Shown: positions 1-7,773, numbered from the stretch's first letter. The stretch is 24,454 nucleotides of DNA from JBFYKJ01 sp041306005 (GCA_041306005.1 JBFYKJ010000084.1:1-24454), one strand, 5' to 3'. The notes: a model not told the origin generated them from the sequence alone. Numbers and translations: made by a program.

Positions 1-222
1 GCGCGCATATCTAACCAGCTCTTCCAGGACGGCATCAACATCGAGGACGTCGACATGAAGGTGATGGAGGGGTACTTCGTCATGAGCATGTTCGTGGACG
101 TCGGCGAGGCTAAAATAAGCATGGACGAGCTGCGGGAACAGATGTCCAAGATAGAAAAGGACATGGGCCTCAAGATACAGCTCCAGCACGAGGACGTGTT
201 CAAGTCAATGCACAGGGTGTGA
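1..222 (+). CDS. ACT-domain protein, UPF0237 family (5' end outside window)
   Basis: An open frame runs from the first base to a TGA at 220-222 and gives 73 residues; the start lies upstream of the window. The visible part contains INIEDVDMKVMEGYFVMSM, then a charged helix, and ends in LQHEDVFKSMHRV. This matches the C-terminal half of the small (about 90 aa) stand-alone ACT proteins of the UPF0237 family, which end in a very similar QHED-x-F-x-x-MHR motif. ACT domains usually bind small ligands such as amino acids; the ligand of this family is not known to me. In many genomes this gene sits directly before a UPF0210 gene. Here the UPF0210 gene is the next conserved gene (954), but a toxin-antitoxin pair lies between them. 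Confidence 0.85.
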   Translation, partial: ARISNQLFQDGINIEDVDMKVMEGYFVMSMFVDVGEAKISMDELREQMSKIEKDMGLKIQLQHEDVFKSMHRV

Positions 223-252
223 CTTGCGCGTCAAGCCCTGTGTGCGGAAAGG

Positions 253-260
253 TTTTTATG
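253..260 (+). promoter_or_regulatory. TATA box of the vapBC operon
   Basis: TTTTTATG begins 30 nt before the ATG at 283. With archaeal TATA-to-start spacing, transcription would begin at or next to the start codon, so the vapB mRNA is predicted to be leaderless. No Shine-Dalgarno sequence is present. Confidence 0.6.
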
Positions 261-282
261 CTTAGTTAGACAGAGTATAACT

Positions 283-510
283 ATGGAAACGTGCGAACCG
301 ATCTTGAAGAGCTGGGGGAACTCGGCTGCGGTGATAATCCCCAAGAGTGTGATAGAGAAGGAGAAATTGAAAATAGGGCAAAAGGTCAGGATCCTGGTCG
401 CATCCGGCGGCAACGCCCCGGCGAAGACCTGGGGCATGTTCAAGGGCAGGGGGCTGTCCGGGCAGGAGGCAAAGGACATGTGCAGGAAAGAACTGTGGGG
501 AATCGAGTGA
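283..510 (+). CDS. vapB: AbrB/SpoVT-type antitoxin (VapB-like)
   Basis: A 75-residue protein whose N-terminal half (about residues 6-40) carries the swapped-hairpin AbrB signature KSWGNSAAVIIPKSVIEKEK followed by LKIGQKVRI. The C-terminal tail (about 45-75), with WGMFKG and charged residues, would be the toxin-binding part. Antitoxins of this type bind their own promoter and neutralise a PIN-domain RNase. The stop codon overlaps the start of the PIN gene (TGATG at 508-512), so the two genes are translationally coupled. ATG 283 is supported by the TATA box 30 nt upstream. A longer frame from 291 that runs through into the toxin is out of frame here and is not the gene. Confidence 0.88.
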   Translation: METCEPILKSWGNSAAVIIPKSVIEKEKLKIGQKVRILVASGGNAPAKTWGMFKGRGLSGQEAKDMCRKELWGIE

Positions 511-875
511 TGGAAGGCGTCTACTTCTTCGACACCTACGCGGTTGTCGAGACCATTGAGGGCAAGAAAGCCTATACAGGATACAAAGGCTCGAATGCCA
601 TCATCACAAAGCTAAACCTCTTTGAGATATGCCAGTTCCTTTATAGGAAGGGCTTCTCGGAGGAGGAGGTTGACGCGGCGCTTTCCGAATATGGGAGCTG
701 TGTTGTCGACTATTCGACGCAGCTTATCAAGGAGGCGGTCAGGATGAAGCTAAAGAATAGGAAGCTGTCCCCTGCCGACTGCGTCGGCTATCAAGTGGCT
801 CAAGAGTACGGTGTTAAGTTCTTGACAGGCGACAAAGAGTTCATGGGCATGCCGGGGGTCGAGTTCGTGAAATAG
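510..875 (+). CDS. vapC: PIN-domain ribonuclease toxin (VapC-like)
   Basis: A 121-residue single PIN domain, the usual size for VapC. The acidic Mg-binding residues appear in the expected order: D8 in FFDTYAVVE, E39 in KLNLFEI, D90 in LSPADCVGYQVA and D108 in FLTGDKEF. VapC toxins cleave RNA (tRNA or rRNA in studied cases) when the antitoxin is degraded. The start is the ATG overlapping the vapB stop; an upstream in-frame extension from 291 would run antiparallel to the real vapB frame and has no PIN homology. The module lies between the UPF0237 and UPF0210 genes, which suggests insertion by transfer. Confidence 0.88.
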   Translation: MEGVYFFDTYAVVETIEGKKAYTGYKGSNAIITKLNLFEICQFLYRKGFSEEEVDAALSEYGSCVVDYSTQLIKEAVRMKLKNRKLSPADCVGYQVAQEYGVKFLTGDKEFMGMPGVEFVK

Positions 876-884
876 GAGCTATGC

Positions 885-953
885 GAGTTACGCTACAATT
901 TGAAGAGTTACGCTACATCCTCTTTACACTACAGATAGTGGAGTTACACTACA
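885..953 (+). repeat. Four direct copies of GAGTTACRCTACA
   Basis: Copies lie at 885-897 (GAGTTACGCTACA), 905-917 (identical), 921-933 (TCTTTACACTACA, degenerate at its 5' end) and 941-953 (GAGTTACACTACA). Start-to-start spacing is 20, 16 and 20 nt. The last copy touches the ATG of the UPF0210 gene at 954. They could be binding sites of a regulator on one face of the helix, or a scar left by the vapBC insertion. No good TATA box is visible between vapC and 954. Confidence 0.7.
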
Positions 954-2309
954 ATGGCCTACAGCATCGAGGAAATTTTTGAGACCGTCAAGATGACGCT
1001 GTATGAGAACTTCGACATACGGGCAGTCACGCTCGGCATCAACCTGAAGGACTGCGCCGATTCCGACTTCGCGAGGTTTAAGGAGAAAGTCTACGACAAG
1101 ATAACAAAGCACGGCAAAATATTGATAAAAGAGGCCGACAAGCTTGAGAAGAAGTACGGCATACCCATAATAAACCGCCGGGTTTCGGTCACGCCCGTAA
1201 GCATCATAAGCGAGACCCTGGACGGGAAACAGTTGACAGAATTGGCGCTTACCCTCGACAAGGCGGCAAAGGACGCCGGCATCGACTTCATCGGCGGATA
1301 TGGCGCCCTCGTCCAAAAGGGGATGACAAAGAGCGACGAGCGCCTGATGGACTCGCTCCCCGAAGTCCTGTCCAAGACGGAGCGCGTGTGCTGCTTCTTC
1401 AACCTCGCGTCGAACACCGCGGGGATGAACATGGACGCGGTGATAAGGGCAGGCAAGGTGATAAAGGAGGTTTCAGCAAAGACACCAAAAGGCATCGGCT
1501 GCGCGCGCCTCGCGGTCTACGCGAACGCCCCCGAGGACAACCCGTTCATGGCCGGGGCGTATCACGGCGTGGGTGAGGGGGACTTCTCCTTAAACATCGG
1601 CATAAGCGGGCCGGGGGTCGTCCGCTCAGTCGTCGAGAAGAACAAGGACTGCGATTTGACGCAGCTCTCCGAGATAATCAAGAGGACCACTTTCAAGATA
1701 ACCCGCGCGGGGGAACTGATAGGGCGGGAATTAGCGAAGAACATGGGCGTCCCGTTCGGGATAGTGGATATCTCCCTGGCGTCCACGACCGCGGTCGGCG
1801 ACTCGGTCGCGGGAATACTCGAGGCCATGGGGCTTGAGCGCGTCGGGGCGCACGGTTCCACCGCGGCTGTGGCACTCCTTATAGACGCGGTCAAGAAAGG
1901 CGGCGCGATGGCGTCAGGCAACGTCGGCGGGCTTAGCGGGACCTTCATACCCGTGACCGAGGATACTGGCATGGCGCGGGCGGTAAAAGAGGGCGCACTT
2001 TCCTTAGACAAATTAGAGGCCCTTACCGCGGTCTGCTCCGTAGGCCTCGACATGTTCGCGGTCCCGGGAGACATACCGGCGGAGACGATTTCCGCTATAA
2101 TCGCGGATGAATTGTCCATAGGAGTAGTCAACAACAAGACGACCGGTGTTAGGATAATACCCGTGCCCGGGGCAAAAGCAGGCGACTGGGTGAAATTCGG
2201 CGGGCTTCTCGGGGAAGGCCCGGTCATGGCCTACAACAAGTTCTCGTCCAAGGACTTCATCAGGCGCGGCGGGAGGCTGCCAAGCCCCGTGACGAGCATG
2301 AGGAACTGA
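954..2309 (+). CDS. UPF0210 (DUF711, 'PFL family') protein
   Basis: A 451-residue protein, the full length of the UPF0210 family. Recognisable stretches include RRVSVTPVSII near residue 80, NPFMAGAYHGVGEGD near 200, LNIGISGPGVV, and a C-terminal segment with GDWVKFGGLLGEGPVM. The family has been called PFL-like because of structural resemblance to glycyl-radical enzymes, but its reaction is unknown to me. It normally pairs with the ACT protein UPF0237, whose gene ends at 222; the pairing suggests a ligand-sensing partnership. ATG 954 is the natural start (MAYSIEEIFETVKM). The promoter is unclear: four direct repeats fill the upstream spacer. It may be read from the vapBC promoter. Confidence 0.9.
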   Translation: MAYSIEEIFETVKMTLYENFDIRAVTLGINLKDCADSDFARFKEKVYDKITKHGKILIKEADKLEKKYGIPIINRRVSVTPVSIISETLDGKQLTELALTLDKAAKDAGIDFIGGYGALVQKGMTKSDERLMDSLPEVLSKTERVCCFFNLASNTAGMNMDAVIRAGKVIKEVSAKTPKGIGCARLAVYANAPEDNPFMAGAYHGVGEGDFSLNIGISGPGVVRSVVEKNKDCDLTQLSEIIKRTTFKITRAGELIGRELAKNMGVPFGIVDISLASTTAVGDSVAGILEAMGLERVGAHGSTAAVALLIDAVKKGGAMASGNVGGLSGTFIPVTEDTGMARAVKEGALSLDKLEALTAVCSVGLDMFAVPGDIPAETISAIIADELSIGVVNNKTTGVRIIPVPGAKAGDWVKFGGLLGEGPVMAYNKFSSKDFIRRGGRLPSPVTSMRN

Positions 2310-2314
2310 ATGGC

Positions 2315-2854
2315 TTATCCAGCCTTTGGCCTCTTTGTTTTCGCGCCGGCAGCTGCCCGTTCCGTCATCTGCCTCTTTGTGGCAATGGTCTTTGCGGCCA
2401 GCTCGTAAATCGGCACAGACTTGAGAATGCGGCCGTTGCGCCTCTGGAAGCGCCAGTACCCGAAACCGCCGAGCAGGCGGACCTGCTCTGCCAGGCAGCC
2501 GCGGAACGCCGGGTCGCGCTTGCCCATGCGCTCCAGCTGCCTTGAGTCCGGCTCGCCGCCCGAGAAATGGGCGAGCTGCCTGAGGCGCACGACCTTGGAG
2601 AGCTCGAGCTCCGCCATGCGCTCCCTCAAATGCTTGTCCGTTATGCCCATCCGGTCAAGGGTCTTTTCGACGGCCATCGAGGTGAGCACCTGCTCGAATG
2701 CGGTGCCGGATGCCTCTTCAAGCGCGGCATTCCCCCCTTTGATGGACGCCTTCACCGCCTCGGCGTGCCTCCTGCCAAACTCCTCCACGTCCAGGGCCCT
2801 CCTGCCGCGGGCCTTGGCCGCCCTCACCGCCGGGTCAGACCTAAAGAGCGCCAT
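2315..2854 (-). CDS. Hypothetical helical protein
   Basis: 179 residues from ATG at 2854 (MALFRSDPAVRAAKARG). An ATG 12 codons further upstream exists, but the TATA-like TTTAAG starting at 2881 sits 27 nt before the 2854 ATG, so leaderless transcription favours the shorter form. The protein is rich in Ala, Arg, Lys and Glu, apparently all alpha-helical, with no signal peptide, no membrane segment and a very basic tail (KTKRPKAG). I recognise no family. It is convergent with the UPF0210 gene, with five bases between stops, and divergent from the gene at 2957. Basic helical composition would suit a nucleic-acid or ribosome-associated role, but this is only a guess. Confidence 0.6.
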   Translation of the reverse strand: MALFRSDPAVRAAKARGRRALDVEEFGRRHAEAVKASIKGGNAALEEASGTAFEQVLTSMAVEKTLDRMGITDKHLRERMAELELSKVVRLRQLAHFSGGEPDSRQLERMGKRDPAFRGCLAEQVRLLGGFGYWRFQRRNGRILKSVPIYELAAKTIATKRQMTERAAAGAKTKRPKAG

Positions 2855-2872
2855 GTGAGTATTTGAGGCTTT

Positions 2873-2910
2873 GGGCTTAAATGCCGGCAAAATGCAAAAA
2901 GTTTAAGCCC
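2873..2910. promoter_or_regulatory. Symmetric divergent promoter (9-nt inverted repeat forming two TATA boxes)
   Basis: GGGCTTAAA at 2873-2881 and TTTAAGCCC at 2902-2910 are perfect inverted repeats separated by 20 nt. On each strand the TTTAAG part reads as a TATA box directed outwards: leftward it is 27 nt from the ATG at 2854, rightward 55 nt from the ATG at 2957. The symmetry implies coordinated divergent transcription or a shared bound factor. Confidence 0.55.
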
Positions 2911-2956
2911 TTGATAGCCTAATAAGTAGCTTAGTGTATCAGGATCCGACCAAAAC

Positions 2957-3610
2957 ATGGCCGCGAAAAAGATGACGCTCGGGGACGTGCCCGGCGGTGA
3001 GCTGCAGAGGGTGATGGGGGCGGCGAGGAAAGAAGGCCTCATAATAGTAATGCACCCCTTCTACAGCAGCGCGAACAAGAGTTATAACAGGGCCGTCAAA
3101 GACGTGTTGAAGAAAGCAAAGAGGCCCGTCCTCGTCTTCGAGGAGTCCAGAAAGGTCGAGAAGACGAAGAATGCGCTTTCCCGCATGGGCGCGCCGCCGC
3201 ACCTGGTGCTGCCGACCGGGAAGATGGTCGGCGGGCTCCTTGAGGGCTTTGAGGGCGGGAACGAAGTGTGCGACACCGACCACGGCCACTTTATAGAGAT
3301 GCTAAATAAGGCCGGCGTCAGGAAGGTCTGGATAGGCGGGCAGTATTCGGGCTACGGGCCGTCGGAGTCGGTAGAGGCGTACGAGCGCTCGTGGGTGCCG
3401 AAGCACAGGGACGTCAGCATGATGACGGTATCGACCGCATGCGCCGGGTACCTGCACGAGAGGCTGATAGAGGGGGGCATAAGGACGGTTCGCCTGATGC
3501 CGAATGCCATATGGCCCGCAACGCCTTTCCACCCTAAGAAGCCGACTGGGCCAAAGGGCCGGCTGGCGAAGTTGCTGAACATGCCGATATTTGCGAGAAA
3601 GCCAAAGTAA
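2957..3610 (+). CDS. Hypothetical alpha/beta protein
   Basis: 217 residues. The pattern alternates strands and helices: GLIIVMHPFY near residue 27, RPVLVFEES near 56, RKVWIGGQYSGYG near 121, then a cysteine-containing VSTACAGYLHERLIEGG followed by strand IRTVRLMPNA. The order of a glycine-rich strand and a Cys/Ala-rich helix before a GxRxVRLMPNA strand loosely recalls isochorismatase-like hydrolases, but I do not see their catalytic Asp-Lys-Cys triad, so no function is assigned. The C-terminus is basic (PKGRLAKLLN...ARKPK). With the TATA-like TTTAAGCCC at 2902 the mRNA would carry a leader of about 28 nt. It lies upstream of, and in line with, the gene at 3661, which has its own promoter. Confidence 0.65.
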   Translation: MAAKKMTLGDVPGGELQRVMGAARKEGLIIVMHPFYSSANKSYNRAVKDVLKKAKRPVLVFEESRKVEKTKNALSRMGAPPHLVLPTGKMVGGLLEGFEGGNEVCDTDHGHFIEMLNKAGVRKVWIGGQYSGYGPSESVEAYERSWVPKHRDVSMMTVSTACAGYLHERLIEGGIRTVRLMPNAIWPATPFHPKKPTGPKGRLAKLLNMPIFARKPK

Positions 3611-3631
3611 CGGGGAACTTAGAAGGGCTTG

Positions 3632-3639
3632 ATTTTAAG
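3632..3639 (+). promoter_or_regulatory. TATA box of the gene at 3661
   Basis: ATTTTAAG begins 29 nt before the ATG at 3661, which predicts a leaderless transcript separate from the upstream gene. Confidence 0.55.
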
Positions 3640-3660
3640 CGCACATGCGATAAGACTGAT

Positions 3661-4248
3661 ATGAATCCCGAAAGGCCGCCGGAACCGGCGCACAAGCCGC
3701 GCGTGAGCCAGGAGACCGGAAGGCTTGTCTCCATCAGGGGCGTTTTCGGCATGCGGCACAGCCATATGGTCTTCCCGGACCGGATAGAGGTGAAAAAAGG
3801 CCGTGGCGTTGAGGTATTGCCCCGGTTTGTATACACGGGCCATAACGTTGATGACCCCGAACAGCTTGTCAGGGACAAGGATTTTAGGGGGTGGGGGCTC
3901 GGGTGGCCGAGGCTCATACACACAGCGGAGACTCCAGAGGTCGCTTTGAACTATGCGCGCGACAATGCCGGGCGGCACGGGAAGAAGCCCGTAGTCTTTG
4001 TTATCGATGTGGAACGGGCCCTCGAGCCCGACAAGAGCGGCAAGCCGTCGGCGACGCACAGCAATTCATCCGGGAAGAAGGGCGAAGGATTCCATAGGCT
4101 TTCAGGCTCGCTGCCACCGGGCTCTTACTGGCCGGTGCCGGTGCCGCATGAGGGGGGCGCAACCTGGGGCGTCGGCGGCGATTCAGACGTCCTCGAACAG
4201 ATAGCCCACGCCAGGGGGAAGCTCACCAGTGCCAAGCGCGTGATTTAA
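3661..4248 (+). CDS. Hypothetical protein, possibly ADP-ribosyltransferase-like fold
   Basis: 195 residues. The middle part (about 55-120) reads FVYTGHNVDDPEQLVRD, then a Gly/Trp-rich loop, then RLIHTAETPEVALNYARD and KPVVFVIDVERA. The order of an aromatic-Tx-G strand, an 'xxHTAxTPExALxYA' segment and a hydrophobic strand ending in acidic residues resembles small ART-like (RNA 2'-phosphotransferase or toxin-type) domains, where the second motif places a helix after the core strand. The match is by eye and the key Arg/His-Tyr/Ser-Glu triad is not certain. The N-terminus is proline-rich and probably disordered. It has its own TATA box (3632) and a terminator-like hairpin (4263), so it is a single-gene unit just before hef. 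Confidence 0.65.
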   Translation: MNPERPPEPAHKPRVSQETGRLVSIRGVFGMRHSHMVFPDRIEVKKGRGVEVLPRFVYTGHNVDDPEQLVRDKDFRGWGLGWPRLIHTAETPEVALNYARDNAGRHGKKPVVFVIDVERALEPDKSGKPSATHSNSSGKKGEGFHRLSGSLPPGSYWPVPVPHEGGATWGVGGDSDVLEQIAHARGKLTSAKRVI

Positions 4249-4262
4249 ATCCCCAAAGCTTC

Positions 4263-4296
4263 AAACCTAGCGCCCAGGTTTTCTTGGTTTTCTTTT
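4263..4296 (+). terminator. Hairpin plus T-rich tail after the 3661 gene
   Basis: AAACCT (4263-4268) and AGGTTT (4276-4281) form a 6-bp stem with loop AGCGCCC, followed by a T-rich stretch to 4296 (TCTTGGTTTTCTTTT). It lies 15 nt after the stop codon at 4246-4248. Archaeal termination depends mainly on T-tracts, so the tail is the stronger evidence. Confidence 0.5.
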
Positions 4297-4355
4297 CAAC
4301 GATAGCCCGCTTCTTATCCGGGGCCTGTTTTCTTTCCCTTAGACTCTAATTAGCC

Positions 4356-6647
4356 GTGACTTCTCATCCGCTCCTTTCGGGCGAGATAAAGCTTCGCGAG
4401 TACCAGGAGTCCGCGGTGGCTGTGGCCATGGCGACGGACACTCTCGTCGTGCTGCCCACCGGCCTGGGGAAAACGGTCATCGCGCTGTTCGTGGCCGCGC
4501 ACCGGCTGCACAAGTTTCCAAAGTCAAAAATTCTCTTCCTCGCGCCGACCAAGCCACTCGCCCAGCAGCACATGGGGAGTTTTAAAAAGCACCTTAAGCT
4601 CGAGGACCCGAAAACGGGATTCGCCCTCCTGACCGGGGAGGAAGCCGTCGAGAAGAGGAAGGCCGCCTTTGCAAAGGCGCGCGCAATCTTCGCCACCCCC
4701 CAGACCATAGAGAACGACATCATCACGGGGAACATAGATCTTAAGGACGTTTCCCTCATCGTCTTTGACGAAGCCCACCGCGCGGTCGGGGAATATGCCT
4801 ACGTCTTCATCGCGAAGAAGTACGCGGAGCAGGGGCGTGACAAACTGTCCTTGGCGCTCACCGCCTCCCCGGGCCACACCAAGGAGAAGATAAAGGAAAT
4901 AGTCGACAACCTCGGGATCAAGGACGTGGAGATAAAGACTGACCGGGACCGCGACGTCCGCCCTTACGTCGAGAAGATGGACTTCGAGTGGGTCAAGGTC
5001 GAGTTCCCCGAGAACTTCAAGCGGCTCAGGGGCCTTCTTGCCGGGGCGATGAAGGAGTACATCGGCTTTTTGAAGAAACGGGGATGCCTGGAAGGTAAGA
5101 ATATCGACAATTTGAGTAAGAAAGACATACTTGAGCTGCAGGCAGGCCTTCGCCAGCAGATGCTTGAGGGGAACATGGTCTGGGATGAAGTATCAGACGT
5201 AGCCGCGCTGCTTAAACTGCAGCACGGGTTAGAACTGTTGGAAACACAGGGCATCGCCCAGCTCGACGAGTACTTCAAGCGCATGAAGAGCCAGAAGAGC
5301 AAGGCGGTGGCAACGCTCCTTAAACGGGACGAGATCTCTTCCGCGATAGGCCTTGCCCAGATCCTGCATTCGCAGGGTGTGGACCACCCGAAGCTGGAAA
5401 AGCTTAGGAGTATGGTAAGGGAGCAGCTCGCGAAGAAGAGATTGTCTAAGATAATCGTCTTTACCAACTACCGCGACAGCGTCGACAGGATACTGTCTAT
5501 GCTGGAGGGCGAAAAAGACGTCGTCGCAAAAAAGCTCATCGGCCAGGCGACGAAGGGCAAGCAAAAGGGCATGAGCCAGAAGGAGCAAAAGGAAATCTTA
5601 ATGGAGTTCAATAACAGCATATTCAACGTCCTTGTCGCGAGCAGCATAGGGGAGGAAGGGCTTGATATAGAAGAAGTTGATTTAGTCGCGTTCTACGAGC
5701 CCATCCCGAGCGAGATTAGGACCATACAAAGGCGCGGGCGCACCGCGAGGAAGAAACCCGGGAGGCTTGCCATACTGATGACCGTAGGCACGCGCGATGA
5801 AGTCTACTACTGGGCCGCCTTCCACAAGGAAAGGAGGATGCGCGCGGCGATGAAGCAGGTGAAGAGGGAGTTCGCCGAGGCGAGGAAGGATGAGATCGGG
5901 CATGGAAGCGGAAAAAGGGGGGATATGCCCGGCCAGTCAAGCTTGAAAAGTTTCTTTGGAGAATCCAAGGAAGAATCAAAAACAAAACAGGAGGAAAAAG
6001 TGCACGTATACGTAGACCAGAGGGAAAGGAACAGCGGGATAGCGAAGAAGCTCAGCGAGATGGGCGCCGGCGTGGAGATAAAGCAGCTGGAAGTAGCGGA
6101 CTTTGTTGTGAGTGAAAAAGTTTGCATCGAGCGAAAGACGAACGCCGATTTCCTCCAGTCCCTCATCGACGGCCGCCTCATGGACCAGATGAGCAACATG
6201 TGCAGGAACTTCGAGACGCCCATAGTGATGATAGAGGGCGACCCGGGGGCGCTCTACGCGGAGAGGAACATCCACCCGAATGCGATACGCGGGGCGATAG
6301 CGTCGATAGCCGTGAACTTCGGGATACCCATAATTTACACTACGGGACCGGAGGACACCGCGGCGTATGTGTATACCCTTGCAAAGAGGGAACAAGAAGG
6401 GAAGACCAAGGAGATCGCTCTCCGCGGGGAGAAGCGGGCGATGAGCACAAACGAGTGGCAGAGGTTTGTCGTGGAATCATTGCCTAACGTGTCGGCGATA
6501 ACCGCGAAGAAGCTGTTAAGACATTTTGGCTCGGTGGAGAAAGTGTTCAGGGCCCCAGAGGAGAAGCTGCAGGAGGTAGATGGCGTCGGGGAAGTGAAGG
6601 CTAAGAGGATAAGGGAGATAATAGAGGCGGAGTATAAGGAGGAATAA
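4356..6647 (+). CDS. hef: Hef: SF2 helicase fused to XPF/ERCC4-family nuclease
   Basis: 763 residues, full length for archaeal Hef, which processes stalled and branched replication forks. The N-terminal SF2 helicase has REYQ (14-17, Q-motif region), Walker A LPTGLGKT (33-40), DEAH (138-141), TASPG (motif III) and motif VI QRRGRTARK (458-466). After a basic linker around 510-545 the nuclease domain starts near 550 (VYVDQRERN) with the metal-site ERK at 592-594 followed by x3-D. A helix-hairpin-helix pair fills the C-terminus (LPNVSAITAKKLL and VDGVGEVKAKRIRE). The start is GTG 4356, because REYQ lies about 14 residues in, as expected; the next Met is within the ATPase core. No strong TATA box is visible upstream, only T-rich DNA. 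Confidence 0.96.
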   Translation: MTSHPLLSGEIKLREYQESAVAVAMATDTLVVLPTGLGKTVIALFVAAHRLHKFPKSKILFLAPTKPLAQQHMGSFKKHLKLEDPKTGFALLTGEEAVEKRKAAFAKARAIFATPQTIENDIITGNIDLKDVSLIVFDEAHRAVGEYAYVFIAKKYAEQGRDKLSLALTASPGHTKEKIKEIVDNLGIKDVEIKTDRDRDVRPYVEKMDFEWVKVEFPENFKRLRGLLAGAMKEYIGFLKKRGCLEGKNIDNLSKKDILELQAGLRQQMLEGNMVWDEVSDVAALLKLQHGLELLETQGIAQLDEYFKRMKSQKSKAVATLLKRDEISSAIGLAQILHSQGVDHPKLEKLRSMVREQLAKKRLSKIIVFTNYRDSVDRILSMLEGEKDVVAKKLIGQATKGKQKGMSQKEQKEILMEFNNSIFNVLVASSIGEEGLDIEEVDLVAFYEPIPSEIRTIQRRGRTARKKPGRLAILMTVGTRDEVYYWAAFHKERRMRAAMKQVKREFAEARKDEIGHGSGKRGDMPGQSSLKSFFGESKEESKTKQEEKVHVYVDQRERNSGIAKKLSEMGAGVEIKQLEVADFVVSEKVCIERKTNADFLQSLIDGRLMDQMSNMCRNFETPIVMIEGDPGALYAERNIHPNAIRGAIASIAVNFGIPIIYTTGPEDTAAYVYTLAKREQEGKTKEIALRGEKRAMSTNEWQRFVVESLPNVSAITAKKLLRHFGSVEKVFRAPEEKLQEVDGVGEVKAKRIREIIEAEYKEE

Positions 6648-6732
6648 CAAGGCAAGTTCAGGCCCGCTTCCATCGCCCGTCCAGGTTCTTGAATATGCGT
6701 TTTAGCGCCCGGCCTTTGGGCCGCTTTGCGGC

Positions 6733-7773
6733 TCACTCGCGCAACAGTTTTTTCCGCTTGCGCCTCTGACGAATTAAATCGTCATTGAAAGACCGGTCTA
6801 GGTGACGCGTTGACATTGTGCTCAAAGTTATGGGCTCACCCCACCTCGCCGCCTCGCGCTGGTACTGGAATACCTGACCCATCGGGACCCCGCCGCCGCT
6901 CATGTCAAGTGCGCTATCCACCAGGGTGCCAAGGCTCTGGCTTGATTTGAGCTTCTTTTTGAGGTTTAGGAAGCGGTTAAGGTTATTATGGTTTATGAGG
7001 CCCTTCTCAAAACCCTCTCGCAATGCTTCCGCTAGCATGCCGCGGTCATGGCCGGCCCTTAGCTCGGACAGTATTGCCAGCCGTATCTTTTTGGCCGCAA
7101 CTGGCAGGCGGTCAACGGGTATCGCCCCGGTTTTCATCGCGCCTTCGAGAGCGCGCCCGAGATGAGACGCCCCCGCCCCGGATTTTGACGAGTCGACAAG
7201 GGCTTTTCTCACGTGCCTTGCCGTCGCCGGCAGCGTCTTTGCAGTTATGGCCCCGGACTCGAGCCCTGGGAGCAGGGCATCAAAGAGGGGTCTGGCCGAG
7301 TCGCCAAAGCCCGCTTCCGCGGCCTCGAACTCGGCCCCCATCGCCATGGACGCCTTCCGCAGGTCTTTCTCGGTTATGGCGCCGGATCTCATGCCCGCAG
7401 AGGCGGCGTTAACCACGAGCGTCGGGAAGATGCCCTTGCGAGCATTTGCCCTTATTGCGGGGGCCATCAGGGCAAGACGCCGCGGCGAGAGGTGCCCCCC
7501 GTCGACGCGCATGGCCAGAATATCCGCAGAACCCGCCATCTCATGCTTGTCCGCCCCGGCCTTGATGCCGTTCTTAAAAGCCCTGAGCAGGCTCTTGTGC
7601 AGGCTTTTTGATACGTGCTTGGGCAGCAAAGTGTTGAACCGGGACTTTGGGTCGTCCATGTACTCGGGGTCGGGGTCGCGTGAAAAGCGTTTCCGGGGCA
7701 TGCCCTTTACTCTTGGCCTCCGGGGTGCCCGTTCCCTGTGTTTGCCCTTTCCTTTAGATATCCGGGATGACAT
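6733..7773 (-). CDS. Basic protein with ~42-residue helical repeats, unknown function
   Basis: 346 residues that match no family I know. The first 45 residues are strongly basic (KGKGKHRERAPRRPRVKG) and the last 15 too (RQRRKRKKLLRE). Between them, from about residue 60 to 290, a repeat recurs: a Leu/Ala helix, then G-x3-GAI-x4-L-P. Clear units contain GMRSGAITEKDL, GLESGAITAKTL, AMKTGAIPVDRL and GFEKGLINHNNL, with spacing of 43, 42 and 42 residues; a weaker unit precedes (GGHLSPRRL). This suggests an alpha-solenoid with nucleic-acid-binding ends. It is convergent with hef; a TATA-like ATATTTAA complement at 7825-7833 would give a leader of about 25 nt. Confidence 0.7.
   Translation of the reverse strand: MSSRISKGKGKHRERAPRRPRVKGMPRKRFSRDPDPEYMDDPKSRFNTLLPKHVSKSLHKSLLRAFKNGIKAGADKHEMAGSADILAMRVDGGHLSPRRLALMAPAIRANARKGIFPTLVVNAASAGMRSGAITEKDLRKASMAMGAEFEAAEAGFGDSARPLFDALLPGLESGAITAKTLPATARHVRKALVDSSKSGAGASHLGRALEGAMKTGAIPVDRLPVAAKKIRLAILSELRAGHDRGMLAEALREGFEKGLINHNNLNRFLNLKKKLKSSQSLGTLVDSALDMSGGGVPMGQVFQYQREAARWGEPITLSTMSTRHLDRSFNDDLIRQRRKRKKLLRE

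Noticed and set aside
881..982. 33-codon frame beginning ATG CGA GTT with GGAG just upstream
   Set aside because: It consists mostly of the direct repeats and runs out of frame into the UPF0210 gene; peptide sequence is unremarkable.
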